Source: Saprospiraceae bacterium
GTDB taxonomy: Bacteria > Bacteroidota > Bacteroidia > Chitinophagales > Saprospiraceae
Assembly: GCA_016717655.1 (NCBI GenBank)
Contig: JADKFC010000017.1
Span: forward strand, 7,386 to 71,385
Reading direction: 5' to 3'
DNA length: 64,000 nt
Shown here: one piece after another, positions 8,657-17,685 of the stretch
Layout: each line of letters starts with the position of its first letter
How positions within the stretch are numbered: position 1 is the first letter of the stretch
Notes under the pieces: model-generated
Databases searched by the model: none
The model's input: only the letters and a program-made list of their open reading frames with translations
What the model was told of the DNA's origin: nothing
Made by a program: the position numbers and the translations under genes

Positions 8657-9724
8657 TTGGAAGGAACTTTAACCATCGGCCGGTTTTTTAATATACCTCT
8701 TAAGATCCACTGGTCGTTTATACTGCTATTGGCTTATGTGCTGTTCAACGTCATTGCCAATGACTCACTGGTCTTTCTGGGCTATGTTGGTTTTTTGTTT
8801 TTATGTGTGGTACTGCATGAATACGGCCACGCCATGGCCGCCAGAAAATATGGGGTAAAGACCAAAGACATCATATTATCACCCATTGGGGGAGTAGCCA
8901 GGTTAGAAACCCTGCCCGAAAAGCCCATCCAGGAACTGATCATTGCCTTTGCTGGTCCCCTTGTCAACCTCTTATTGGCCATTGCTATTACTATTACATT
9001 ATATGCCACCAATTTTGAATGGATTTCGATTGAAAAGCCGGGTATCTACCAGGCAGATATGCATGATTATCTCATTGTAGGTTTGTACATCAACGTCTTG
9101 TTATTTGGTTTTAATTTGATTCCGGCCTTTCCCATGGATGGAGGTCGCATTTTCAGGGCCTTGCTTTCAATTCGATTTGGAAGGGCTAAGGCAACCCGAA
9201 TTGCCGGATGGGCCGGCCGAATCATTGCCCTTGCCTTTGTCATTTATGGACTTTATACCCAGGATTATCTTTTTGCCTTTCTGGGACTTTTCATTTTTGT
9301 CATGGCCAAGGTTGAAATGAATGAGATAATTGTACTTGAAAAATTAACCCGATTCAAGGTCAGAGATTTTTGCCGGTATCAATTTACTAGCCTGCACATC
9401 TCGGATAATTATGCAAATGCAATGGAAATAATGAAAAGAACCGGTGAGTCCTTTTTCCTGGTGATAGATAGTTTAGGTTATCCTGCTGGATATTTGATGC
9501 CTCCAATGCAGGCTGATAGTACGATAGAAACAGAGTTGCCATCTGCTTCAGCTCTGATGAATCCGAAATTGGTGGTTGTTGAAGAAGACCTCACCTTAAA
9601 GGAAGCCTATGAAATCATGCAAAAGCAGCAATGTCCATTTTTGGTTATACAAAACGAAGATCAAAAAGTGAAGGCAGTGATAGACAAGGACGCCATCTCC
9701 CGGGCCATTAATCTTTTTTCGTAA
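8657..9724 (+). CDS. Site-2-type zinc metalloprotease (M50) with degenerate CBS region
   Basis: 355 residues. Membrane-embedded protease of the S2P family, cutting substrates inside the bilayer. The zinc motif HEYGH is at residues 54-58 in the second hydrophobic segment, and the third ligand Asp161 is in IPAFPMDGG. About six hydrophobic segments span residues 15-215; residues about 235-350 resemble a weak CBS pair, as in many stand-alone bacterial S2Ps. The start is odd: the frame is closed by TAA two codons upstream and no ATG occurs before the first helix, so TTG at 8657 is the only reasonable start. It sits 12 bases after the acyl-CoA dehydrogenase and overlaps the convergent flippase-like gene by 17 bases. 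Confidence 0.88.
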   Translation: MEGTLTIGRFFNIPLKIHWSFILLLAYVLFNVIANDSLVFLGYVGFLFLCVVLHEYGHAMAARKYGVKTKDIILSPIGGVARLETLPEKPIQELIIAFAGPLVNLLLAIAITITLYATNFEWISIEKPGIYQADMHDYLIVGLYINVLLFGFNLIPAFPMDGGRIFRALLSIRFGRAKATRIAGWAGRIIALAFVIYGLYTQDYLFAFLGLFIFVMAKVEMNEIIVLEKLTRFKVRDFCRYQFTSLHISDNYANAMEIMKRTGESFFLVIDSLGYPAGYLMPPMQADSTIETELPSASALMNPKLVVVEEDLTLKEAYEIMQKQQCPFLVIQNEDQKVKAVIDKDAISRAINLFS

Positions 9725-10724
9725 TCTCTCCTTTGGTAATGTTAAAAATGATCACTGATAAAATCAGGATAAAATAATAGGTAAAAAACCTCCAGGTTGA
9801 AACCACCAGGTTTTGCAAATCACCTGTAAGATTGTCTTTGAACAAAATGAGAAAGGCCGCTTCAGCCCCTCCAGAAGAACCGGGTGTGGGTATTACCAAC
9901 ATACTCATCCATACAATCCACTGTTTGATGTACATATCAAACCAGGAAAAGGGTATGTTGAGTGAATGCAGGATGAAGGCAAGAATGGTAAACTTGGTAA
10001 ACCATTGGAAAAACAAAATCAATACACTCAACAGCAATCTTAGCTTTCCGGTCTTAATCACATCCAGGTAAGTTTGCCCAATATCAGAAAAATAATGTCC
10101 CGTGTTATTTCTGGCCTTGGTCAACCATGTTTGCCAGGAACCAGGCAGCAATTGGATCATCTTTCCAATTCCTTTTCTTACGTATTTCCAGAACAACACA
10201 GCTAAAATGATGAGCACAACTGCACCAAACAAAGCATCAGAATGATGCACCAGGTACATACCTAATTTTTCAATTACTTCATGCATGTACACCATTGTAA
10301 ACAGAATTCCAATGGCGTAAAAGATGATATCTTCAGTGGCAGAGAGCAAGACCATAAAAGTAGCCTTTGGTGCAGGCATGCCCTTGCTCACCAACATGCC
10401 TAATTTTATCGGCCCACCACCAACAGCTGTGGGTGTTATGGCAGCACCGATATCGTTGGCCATCACAATGGCAAATGCGGTCTTGAAGTTGATCGGATAA
10501 TCCAAAAACCGACTCCACATCACGATGCGAAAGGCGTGGCCCAACCATGGACAGATGGCGAAAAAAGTGATGCCAACAATGTAGTACCATTTGATCCTAA
10601 ACAACAATTCAAAAGACTGGGGATCTATCGTGGTGGCAAGAAAAATAGCGTGAACCAGCAAGCCAATACCAATAAGCAGGAAGAGCCGGTTGATGGTTTT
10701 ATTATAGCCTTTTTCTTTTGTCAT
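9708..10724 (-). CDS. Lysylphosphatidylglycerol synthase TM region/UPF0104-type flippase-like membrane protein
   Basis: 338 residues with about eight hydrophobic segments. The pattern resembles the UPF0104/AglD family: LGHAFRIVMWSRFL near residue 65, then ANDIGAAITPTAVGGGPIKLGMLVSKGMP, and near the C-terminus VIPTPGSSGGAEAAFLILF. These glycine/proline segments are the family signature. Family members are the flippase part of MprF and related lipid-linked transporters; there is no synthase domain here, so the transported molecule is unknown. The stop overlaps the end of the convergent protease gene. It follows the M1 aminopeptidase gene region on the opposite side by 12 bases and is transcribed in the same direction. 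Confidence 0.87.
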   Translation of the reverse strand: MTKEKGYNKTINRLFLLIGIGLLVHAIFLATTIDPQSFELLFRIKWYYIVGITFFAICPWLGHAFRIVMWSRFLDYPINFKTAFAIVMANDIGAAITPTAVGGGPIKLGMLVSKGMPAPKATFMVLLSATEDIIFYAIGILFTMVYMHEVIEKLGMYLVHHSDALFGAVVLIILAVLFWKYVRKGIGKMIQLLPGSWQTWLTKARNNTGHYFSDIGQTYLDVIKTGKLRLLLSVLILFFQWFTKFTILAFILHSLNIPFSWFDMYIKQWIVWMSMLVIPTPGSSGGAEAAFLILFKDNLTGDLQNLVVSTWRFFTYYFILILSVIIFNITKGEITKKD

Positions 10725-10736
10725 AGGTGATAGATA

Positions 10737-13325
10737 TTAAAATTCACTATACCGTTCGATCAATTCTCTATCCTTTTCAGATGCCTTGATTGATTTTATA
10801 GCCCTGCTAATATCTTCAATAATTTTATCATGCGCAACTCCATTCTCCAATTGTTGGGCAATCAAAAGGTTTTTGAATGAAAAAAGACTGGCTGCACCTA
10901 TGTATCGTTTGTATTTATTTTGTTCTGTGTTTTTTGCTATGTCTTTGTACATTCCTACTGCCTGGCTTTGAACCTCTTCTTTTTGATTAAGGAGGTACAA
11001 ATTGTAATAGCTGCACAATTCAAACATTTGATAAGGATTGCTCTGCTCAATTTTGGATGTAAACCAAACATTAAACTGAGGATCTCCACTGCCTGCGTAC
11101 AAAGAAGCGATTTTGTTGGTAAGGAAGGCAGTATTTTCGGTAGCCAATTTTTCTCCTATAGCCAACGCATCTTCCGGCGACTCCATAAAAAGCTGAGACA
11201 AAGCTTCGCCAATTACATTATAGGCCTTTTCGTTGGTTAAAATTCTTTTATAAATACTTGTTTTGTCCGCTGCTTCCATACTTCCCAAGGCTCTTACAGC
11301 GGATTCTCTTACCAGGCTGTGTTCATCTTTTTCAGATTTTGTTTTGATATTCTGTACAAATTCTGCCGGAATCATGTTTTGCATCATGGCATTGATGGCA
11401 AAGTCTCTGAAAAAATAATAAGAATCATCCAACGCCAATGCAAGCAAGTCATTTCTCAGGCTCGCATCTTCTGCCATCATTTGACATGCCTTGTATTTAT
11501 CTGAAAAGAGCGGTGATAGTTTAAAGGTATTAAACCACTGCTCTTCGGTCTTATTTTCTTCAATGATGCCAGGTATGTGGCTCTCACCATCAAAGACCAC
11601 TGTTCCAACATCTTTGTTGTTTAGTTTGACAACAAAGTTTTCGCGTTCATTGCGAACCATCAATCTTTGTTTCTGACTGCTGCCATCTGTATAATATACC
11701 ACTACGTCTGCCGGGAAGGTCCACATGTTGGAGGCTTCCTGAAACACTGAAATTTCCAGTTGCTGGTCAACCTTTGAAAGTTGATAATTGACATTCACTT
11801 CCGGATGTCCTTTTTTATGAAACCATTGATCAAAAAACCAGTTCAGGTCCTCACCACTGATTTCTTCAAAAGCCAGTCTCAGCTCGTCCCCCTCTACGCA
11901 GCTGAATTCATTTTGTTTTAAATAATAATGTAAGGAAGCAAAAAACACCTCGTCTCCCAGGTATTTTCTGAGGTGATGCAAAACAAGGCCACCTTTGTTG
12001 TAGCTATGAGCATCAAACATGTCTTCTTTATTGGCATATCGGTAATGAATGAGAGGGTGCATGCCATTAAAAGTGCTGTTGAGGTAGCCAGACAACTCGT
12101 TGGTTCGGTGTTCATCTGCCCGTGTTCGGCCGTATTTATGCTCCATCCACAGGTATTCGGCATAGTTAGCAAAACCTTCGTTTAGCACCAGATTGGCCCA
12201 ACTCTCAATGGTGACCAAATTGCCAAACCATTGATGGCTCAATTCATGAGCCACTATGTAATCATTGTCATTGTCGATCAATTCGCGATCGGTTTTTTGA
12301 ACAAACTCTCCAAATACAGAGGCAGTGGTGTTTTCCATGGCTCCTGAAACATAATCGCGGGTGATGATCTGGCTGTATTTTGACCATGGATAAGCATAGT
12401 CAAAGGCATTGGTAAAATACTCCATCATTTCCGGAGTATGGTTGAATATTTGTTTGGCAAATGGCGAAAACGATTTTTCAACAAAGTACTGAAGGGGTAC
12501 TCCCTTCCAGTTTTCTTCTACCACAGCGTAATCACCTACAGCCACCATAAAGAGATATGGAGCGTGTGGCTTGTCCTGTACCCAGGTGTCGGTGCGACTC
12601 CCATCTGCATTTTGGGTTTGTTTTGTTAGTCTGCCATTGGATAAGGTGACGTATTTACTATCTACGGTGATATTAATTTCTCCGGTACATCTTTCATTGG
12701 GCTTATCAATGGTGGGAAACCACCTGGAGTTATTTTCTGTTTCTCCCTGCGTCCAAATTTGAACCGGTTTTAATGAATCGGAAGCAAGCGGATTGATAAA
12801 AAAGAGCCCTTTGTCAGAATGAATGGCATCGCTGCCAGACTCCACCCCTTCATTGGGTTTGGCTGTATATTGTATATTCAGTGTAAGGGTATCTTTTCTG
12901 GAATACATGTCTGATAAAAAAACCGTCAACTGCTGACCATTGTTTTTATACCTTAGCGACACACCTGTTTTTGTGTTTATTATGCTATTGACATCCATTC
13001 CTTTGGCATCCAGGACCAGGCTGTCCTGCTTATGAAAATAGGGCACTAAAGTGAGATTGGCCTTACCCAATACCCATTGCTTTTCATAATCAAAAGAAAG
13101 AAACAGCTGGGTATGAAGCAAATCAAAAAGTCGGGTAGCAGAGGCCTGATAGGGTCGGAGAGCGTCGTCTTCCTCCATAAACTGTGGGTCGTTGCCATCG
13201 ATGGTCAGGGTGTCAAGAATCTCTGTTTCCACCATGTCTTCTATCGGAATAACTACCGGCTTAGTCGTTTTGCATGCCCATAAAAGGAAGATGCAAAAAA
13301 TGGGTATAAGGAGGCTTTTGTTCAA
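10737..13325 (-). CDS. M1 family aminopeptidase, lipoprotein
   Basis: 862 residues. Gluzincin that removes N-terminal residues from peptides. Seen: a lipoprotein signal with Cys18 (LLWAC), the substrate-binding GAMEN motif in VSGAMENTT, the zinc site HELSH (360-364) with Glu383 in NEGFANY, and a HEAT-like helical C-terminal region from about residue 600. The lipid anchor places it in the outer or periplasmic membrane face. Its gene is followed 12 bases later by the flippase-like gene, so they may be cotranscribed. Together with the S46 peptidase and the peptide ABC importer in the window, it fits a peptide-feeding lifestyle. Confidence 0.94.
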   Translation of the reverse strand: MNKSLLIPIFCIFLLWACKTTKPVVIPIEDMVETEILDTLTIDGNDPQFMEEDDALRPYQASATRLFDLLHTQLFLSFDYEKQWVLGKANLTLVPYFHKQDSLVLDAKGMDVNSIINTKTGVSLRYKNNGQQLTVFLSDMYSRKDTLTLNIQYTAKPNEGVESGSDAIHSDKGLFFINPLASDSLKPVQIWTQGETENNSRWFPTIDKPNERCTGEINITVDSKYVTLSNGRLTKQTQNADGSRTDTWVQDKPHAPYLFMVAVGDYAVVEENWKGVPLQYFVEKSFSPFAKQIFNHTPEMMEYFTNAFDYAYPWSKYSQIITRDYVSGAMENTTASVFGEFVQKTDRELIDNDNDYIVAHELSHQWFGNLVTIESWANLVLNEGFANYAEYLWMEHKYGRTRADEHRTNELSGYLNSTFNGMHPLIHYRYANKEDMFDAHSYNKGGLVLHHLRKYLGDEVFFASLHYYLKQNEFSCVEGDELRLAFEEISGEDLNWFFDQWFHKKGHPEVNVNYQLSKVDQQLEISVFQEASNMWTFPADVVVYYTDGSSQKQRLMVRNERENFVVKLNNKDVGTVVFDGESHIPGIIEENKTEEQWFNTFKLSPLFSDKYKACQMMAEDASLRNDLLALALDDSYYFFRDFAINAMMQNMIPAEFVQNIKTKSEKDEHSLVRESAVRALGSMEAADKTSIYKRILTNEKAYNVIGEALSQLFMESPEDALAIGEKLATENTAFLTNKIASLYAGSGDPQFNVWFTSKIEQSNPYQMFELCSYYNLYLLNQKEEVQSQAVGMYKDIAKNTEQNKYKRYIGAASLFSFKNLLIAQQLENGVAHDKIIEDISRAIKSIKASEKDRELIERYSEF

Positions 13326-13374
13326 AATGAGAGTTGTTTAAAAGGATGCAAAGATGCAAAAACAATTATTTTCA

Positions 13375-13560
13375 TCACCGGTAAGATGCATATTTCTCTG
13401 AAATCGCAGGTAAATCGTTTTGTTCAATTACCTGCAAAAACGCAGAAATCTCGTCTTTGAGATCAAAAATCCAGCCAAAAGCTTTAAAAAGGTAAAAATT
13501 CAGCCTGAAATGTCCCGGATCAGTAAAGAAGAGGCTGTCAGAAAACGGGCGAGAGTGCAA
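13375..13560 (-). CDS. Possible small protein downstream of the ABC permease
   Basis: A 61-codon frame starting at a TTG six bases after the stop of the permease gene. The predicted peptide is rich in Phe and acidic residues (FYLFKAFGWIFDLKDEISAF) with no signal peptide or known motif. The position suggests translational coupling, but TTG start, small size and lack of a clear ribosome-binding site make it weak. It could also be untranslated 3' sequence. Confidence 0.3.
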   Translation of the reverse strand: MHSRPFSDSLFFTDPGHFRLNFYLFKAFGWIFDLKDEISAFLQVIEQNDLPAISEKYASYR

Positions 13561-13566
13561 TATGTT

Positions 13567-14757
13567 TTATCTGATCCTCGGATCTGCCCACCTGTACAGG
13601 CTGTCGCCCATAGCATAAAAAGCAACAGTGGTGATTAATGACATAAGTGTGATGCCATAGACCACAGGCCAGTCTGCCGATTGAATTGAGTCATTGAGCA
13701 ATCTGCCCATACCGGGAATATTAAATACAACTTCAAAAATAAGGCTGCCGGCAATAGAGGCAGGAAGACTATTGAAAAACAAGGTTATCAAAGGGAGCAG
13801 GGCGTTGGGCAGAGAATGGCGGAGAATAAGGGCATTTTCAGTTATGCCTCTTGTTTTGATGACATCCATAAAGGGTTCTTGAAATGAAGCAGCTATTTTT
13901 GATCTGATCAATCGGGTCAGCATAGCAATATCCTGAAGGGTAAGGCAAAAAACAACGGGAGCAATTTTACCTAAAGCCAGCCAGATTTCACTGCCCAGGC
14001 TTTGATCCTGCCCGGGTGTATACAACGGTGTATAAAAGATAGGCATGCCATATTGGGGACCCGTAAAAAAAATTAAAACCAAGGTGGCTAGCCAGAATCC
14101 CGGGATAGAATACAATGCGTGCAACAGGGTTTGTATAAGATGGTCAACGCGGCTGTTGTTTCGTTTCCATAAAAATACAGCTAACAGGATGGAGAACACC
14201 AGGGCAATGATAAAATTGAGCAAGACTATAGAAAGGGTCCAGCCCATTGCCCTTTGTATCTTGGACCACACGCCCTTGCCATCTCTTACAGAAGATCCCC
14301 AATCGCCAGCCAAAACGGATGAAAGGTAAGAGTGGTATTGATTGTGACTACCATACCAATACATCACCGGCCAGGGAAAGGACGCCTTTTGAAGATTTTG
14401 AACATCTGCCATTACTTTTGTTCCCGATAAATGACTGCAATCATACCCCTCTTTTTCAGCCGATCGTATAGAGCTGGAGATGGCAAAATCTGAGAACTGT
14501 CTTTTATTTGGACAATGATGAGAGGGAATGATTTCAAAATAAAACAGAGGCAGGTGTTCATTGAGGGTTATGTATTTTTTTTGATACAGCTTTTTATAAT
14601 CCAGTGTAGACTCTGCTTCTATACCTTCGATGGCGAGCATTTTTTCAACCTTGTCAACCTTTACATTTTTGCTGATCACAAAAATAAAAACACTGCCCAG
14701 GAAGAGGGTAGACATCCAGCCTGCCAATTTCACAAATGCCTTTGTGGTCAATTTCAT
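13567..14757 (-). CDS. Peptide ABC transporter permease, DppB/OppB family
   Basis: 396 residues from the ATG at 14757, which overlaps the stop of the solute-binding gene (ATGA); a longer frame to 14823 lies inside that gene. Inner-membrane permease of a dipeptide/oligopeptide importer. About six membrane helices; the permease signature is visible near the C-terminus (RHSLPNALLPLITLF, then GSLIFEVVFNIPGMGRLL). The periplasmic loop between helix 1 and helix 2 is long, about 140 residues, and includes HHCPNKRQF. The second permease and the ATPases normally needed are not adjacent and must be elsewhere. Confidence 0.9.
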   Translation of the reverse strand: MKLTTKAFVKLAGWMSTLFLGSVFIFVISKNVKVDKVEKMLAIEGIEAESTLDYKKLYQKKYITLNEHLPLFYFEIIPSHHCPNKRQFSDFAISSSIRSAEKEGYDCSHLSGTKVMADVQNLQKASFPWPVMYWYGSHNQYHSYLSSVLAGDWGSSVRDGKGVWSKIQRAMGWTLSIVLLNFIIALVFSILLAVFLWKRNNSRVDHLIQTLLHALYSIPGFWLATLVLIFFTGPQYGMPIFYTPLYTPGQDQSLGSEIWLALGKIAPVVFCLTLQDIAMLTRLIRSKIAASFQEPFMDVIKTRGITENALILRHSLPNALLPLITLFFNSLPASIAGSLIFEVVFNIPGMGRLLNDSIQSADWPVVYGITLMSLITTVAFYAMGDSLYRWADPRIR

Positions 14758-16499
14758 TGATTGGCCGGTACAAAGGTATTGGCCTGGTATCCGGGTCTCT
14801 TTTGATTGGTAGAGCCCTTCCATCTATTGCTTATCACAATGCGTTCCGTTGGTGAATAAAGGAAAATATAGGGTAGGGTTTCGTGAAAATGTTGTTGAAT
14901 TTCTTTGTACAAAACCTTCCTTTTTTCATTGTCTTTTTCTTCATTGATGGCCTCTATAAGCTCATCTGCTTTGGCATTAGAATAAAAACTAAAGTTGCCT
15001 TCTCCGGGCTCAGCATTGACAGAATGGAAGCGCAGGCTAAAGTCTTCATAGCCGAAATCCTGGACCGAAGATTGCAGTACCAGACTATATTTGCCGGTCT
15101 CCAGGTTTTCTTTTCTCACCTGGGCAAATTCTTTGAATTCAATGTCTACCTTCATTCCAGCTTTTAATGCATCGGCCTGGATTTGTAAACTGATGTTTTT
15201 TCCCAGATCACCTGAGTAGATAAGTGAAACAGCCAGCTCTGTCTTTTTCCCACCTATGATTTTGTCCAGAATACCATTGTTGTCTGTATCCTTCCATCCA
15301 TCTTCGGCTAGTAGTTTTTTAGCTCCTTCGATATTAAAAGAATAAGGCTTGATATCATTGTTGAAATAACTTTTGGCGGGATTAACCGGACCAACGGTTC
15401 TGACCGCATTGCCAAATTCAAAGTTTTTTATAAACCCATCCACATCTACCAAATTTGCCAGGGCCTGACGAACTTTTTGAGATGACATTACCGGATCTTT
15501 GTGGTTGATGCAAATGTTGAAATATTTCATCAATTGCGGAGTCTGAAAACTAAAACCTGAAGCAGTATCTTTTTGAAGTTGGTTGAAGTTAGAAGGACTA
15601 ACACCCGACAAAACATCTAACTCCCCTGATTTGAGTCGGGTGTAGGCCGCTGTTTCATCCGGAATAATGTGAAACACAATTCTGTCTGCATTCTGTTGCA
15701 GAGCTACAATTTTTTTGTCCTTGGCCCAGAAGTTATTTTTCTTTTCAATAACAATGTATTCACCGGCCTTCCATTCTCCCAATTGATAAGGTCCACAGCC
15801 CACAACAATGTCTTTGGTATATTTTATGCCGTTGATATCTGCAGCAAAGGAAATAAGCGTGCTATCAGCTGCCACTTTTTTTCAGCCTCTGCTTCCACCA
15901 AAAAAATCGCTGAGTTTGTATTTATCCAAAATGCCTTTGGCGTCGTAAATATGTTTGGGCAAAACTTCCACATTCAAACAGGCCTCCTTGGCCAACATGA
16001 AGTATTCATCAAAAAAAACACTTACTTTTTTGGGGTTGGAGGGGTCAACCACCACTTCTGAAAACTTGCTAAGAATGCTTCTGAAGGCACTGGCGGAGGT
16101 GCCGGGGTGCATGGCAGCTTTTAAGGTAAACAAATAATCTTCGCCGGTAACCGGTTTGCCATCGTCCCACTTGGCTTCGTCAAGAATCTCAAAGTCGTAT
16201 CTGTAGCCTCCTTTATGTGCACCGTCTGCAACAACAATTCCTTCCGGTATGGTCTTGATCAGAACAGGCTGTAGCTCCAGGGTCACGGGATCAAAATCTG
16301 CAAGAGGCAGAAAAATGTACTGACACACTTCTCTGGCAATAGAGTTGGGGAAAAATACAGGATTGAGTTTTTCGGGTTCTTTGGGCAATCGAATGTCTAA
16401 AACAGCATCTCCGCCTGAGGTAGGATCTGTTTTACAGGCATACACAAGAACCAAAATTATTAAGAACAAGCCATATTTAACATTTCTTACAACCTCCAT
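14754..16499 (-). pseudogene. Peptide ABC transporter solute-binding protein, interrupted by an in-frame TGA
   Basis: The reading frame from 16499 encodes a lipoprotein (signal with Cys22 in LVYACKTD) of the SBP_bac_5 family: LPKEPEKLNPVFFP, then EAKWDDGKPVTGEDYLFTLK. After residue 205 a TGA (15882-15884) interrupts it, and the same frame continues two codons later with VAADSTLISFAAD... and GCGPYQLGEWKAG to the normal C-terminus. Just before the TGA the bases read GGAAGCAGAGGCTGAAAAAA. Dropping one A and adding one to the A-run gives Ser-Glu-Ala-Glu-Lys-Lys-Val, so two compensating indels explain the stop. Total would be about 580 residues, normal for the family. Operon with the permease gene. 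Confidence 0.85.
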
Positions 16500-16618
16500 A
16501 TTAAATTTTTAGCTAAGTTAGCAATTACAAATAACAGAATACCCATTCTTTTTTGGGTAGGTAAAAAAATCCAGTTAAAATTGATCACACAAAACACATG
16601 AAATAAATACATTATACG

Positions 16619-16626
16619 TATCTTTG
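16619..16626 (+). promoter_or_regulatory. -7 promoter element before meaB
   Basis: TATCTTTG matches TAnnTTTG and lies 21 bases before the meaB ATG. No good -33 TTG is seen at the usual distance, so the call is tentative. Confidence 0.45.
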
Positions 16627-16647
16627 TGATTTACACTGATTAAACAT

Positions 16648-17685
16648 ATGTCCCAAACCGGTTTTAATCCTGCATACCAACGTGCGGTCAGAGATCAGCT
16701 CAGCACCGATCAGTGTGTCAAAGGCATTTTGGCAGGAGACACGCATGCGCTAAGTTATGCCATTACTTTGGTAGAAAATGGTCAGGCTGCCAAGAGGGAC
16801 ATGGCCTATGAAATCCTGGTAGCGTTAACCCAGGAGGCCAAGACTACAAATTCAAAAAGAATTACCATAACCGGTGCGCCCGGCGCCGGCAAAAGCACCT
16901 TTATCGAACATTTTGGCAAATTTCTAACCACAAAGGGCCACAAGCTGGCAGTGTTGGCAGTTGATCCCAGCTCACAGCTGAGTCAGGGCAGCATCATGGG
17001 AGACAAGACCCGCATGCAAAGTTTGAGTTCCGATCCATTGGCTTATATACGACCCTCCAGTTCGGGCAATATGTTGGGTGGGGTAAACACCGGCACCAAA
17101 GAGGCCATCTTTTTATGTGAGTCGGCCGGCTATGATTGGGTCTTGGTTGAAACAGTAGGGGTGGGTCAATCAGAAGCTTTTGCGGCGCAGATCACCGATA
17201 TGTCGCTGCTGTTGTTACAGCCTGGTGCCGGCGATGATGTTCAAGGCATTAAAAGAGGCGTTTTGGAAACCACCGACCTCATCATTGTCAATAAATCGGA
17301 TGGCGACCAAAAAGACACAGCAATGGCTACCGCCAGGTCTTATGCTTCGGTGTTGCAATTATTTCAGCCCCGCATAGAGGGTTACCGACCCGGAGTGATC
17401 AGAGCCTCATCTATTGAAGAAATTGGTTTTGAAGAAATATACCTACAGATTCTGCGTTTTTTTGAACATGTAGACAGCCACCAGACCCTTCAGCAACTCA
17501 GACAAAGGCAAGACTTATTCTGGTTTGACCAAATGATCAGAGAACGGGCCCTGGAATGGCTTTTGGCCAATACCCCGATTACCGATGCTATCAATGAAGC
17601 GAGACAACATTTAATCACAGGATCCACTTCCGGTTTTGAGGCGCTTAATGCAGCCATGCGAGACATCAAAAAAACGACACCATGA
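16648..17685 (+). CDS. meaB: MeaB/ArgK-family GTPase, methylmalonyl-CoA mutase chaperone
   Basis: 345 residues. G3E-type GTPase that loads and protects adenosylcobalamin-dependent methylmalonyl-CoA mutase. Seen: Walker A GAPGAGKST near residues 75-83, VDPSSQLSQGSIMGDKTRM (the family switch region), ETVGVGQSE, and the guanine-specificity motif NKSDGD. The helical N-terminal and C-terminal extensions are of normal length. The mutase subunits are not in the window. Its TGA overlaps the ATG of the M23 peptidase gene, which is functionally unrelated but probably cotranscribed. Confidence 0.95.
   Translation: MSQTGFNPAYQRAVRDQLSTDQCVKGILAGDTHALSYAITLVENGQAAKRDMAYEILVALTQEAKTTNSKRITITGAPGAGKSTFIEHFGKFLTTKGHKLAVLAVDPSSQLSQGSIMGDKTRMQSLSSDPLAYIRPSSSGNMLGGVNTGTKEAIFLCESAGYDWVLVETVGVGQSEAFAAQITDMSLLLLQPGAGDDVQGIKRGVLETTDLIIVNKSDGDQKDTAMATARSYASVLQLFQPRIEGYRPGVIRASSIEEIGFEEIYLQILRFFEHVDSHQTLQQLRQRQDLFWFDQMIRERALEWLLANTPITDAINEARQHLITGSTSGFEALNAAMRDIKKTTP

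Noticed and set aside
15882..15884. TGA as selenocysteine or as reassigned Trp codon
   Set aside because: No SECIS-like hairpin was seen and family position does not need Cys; other genes in the window end normally with TGA, so reassignment is excluded.
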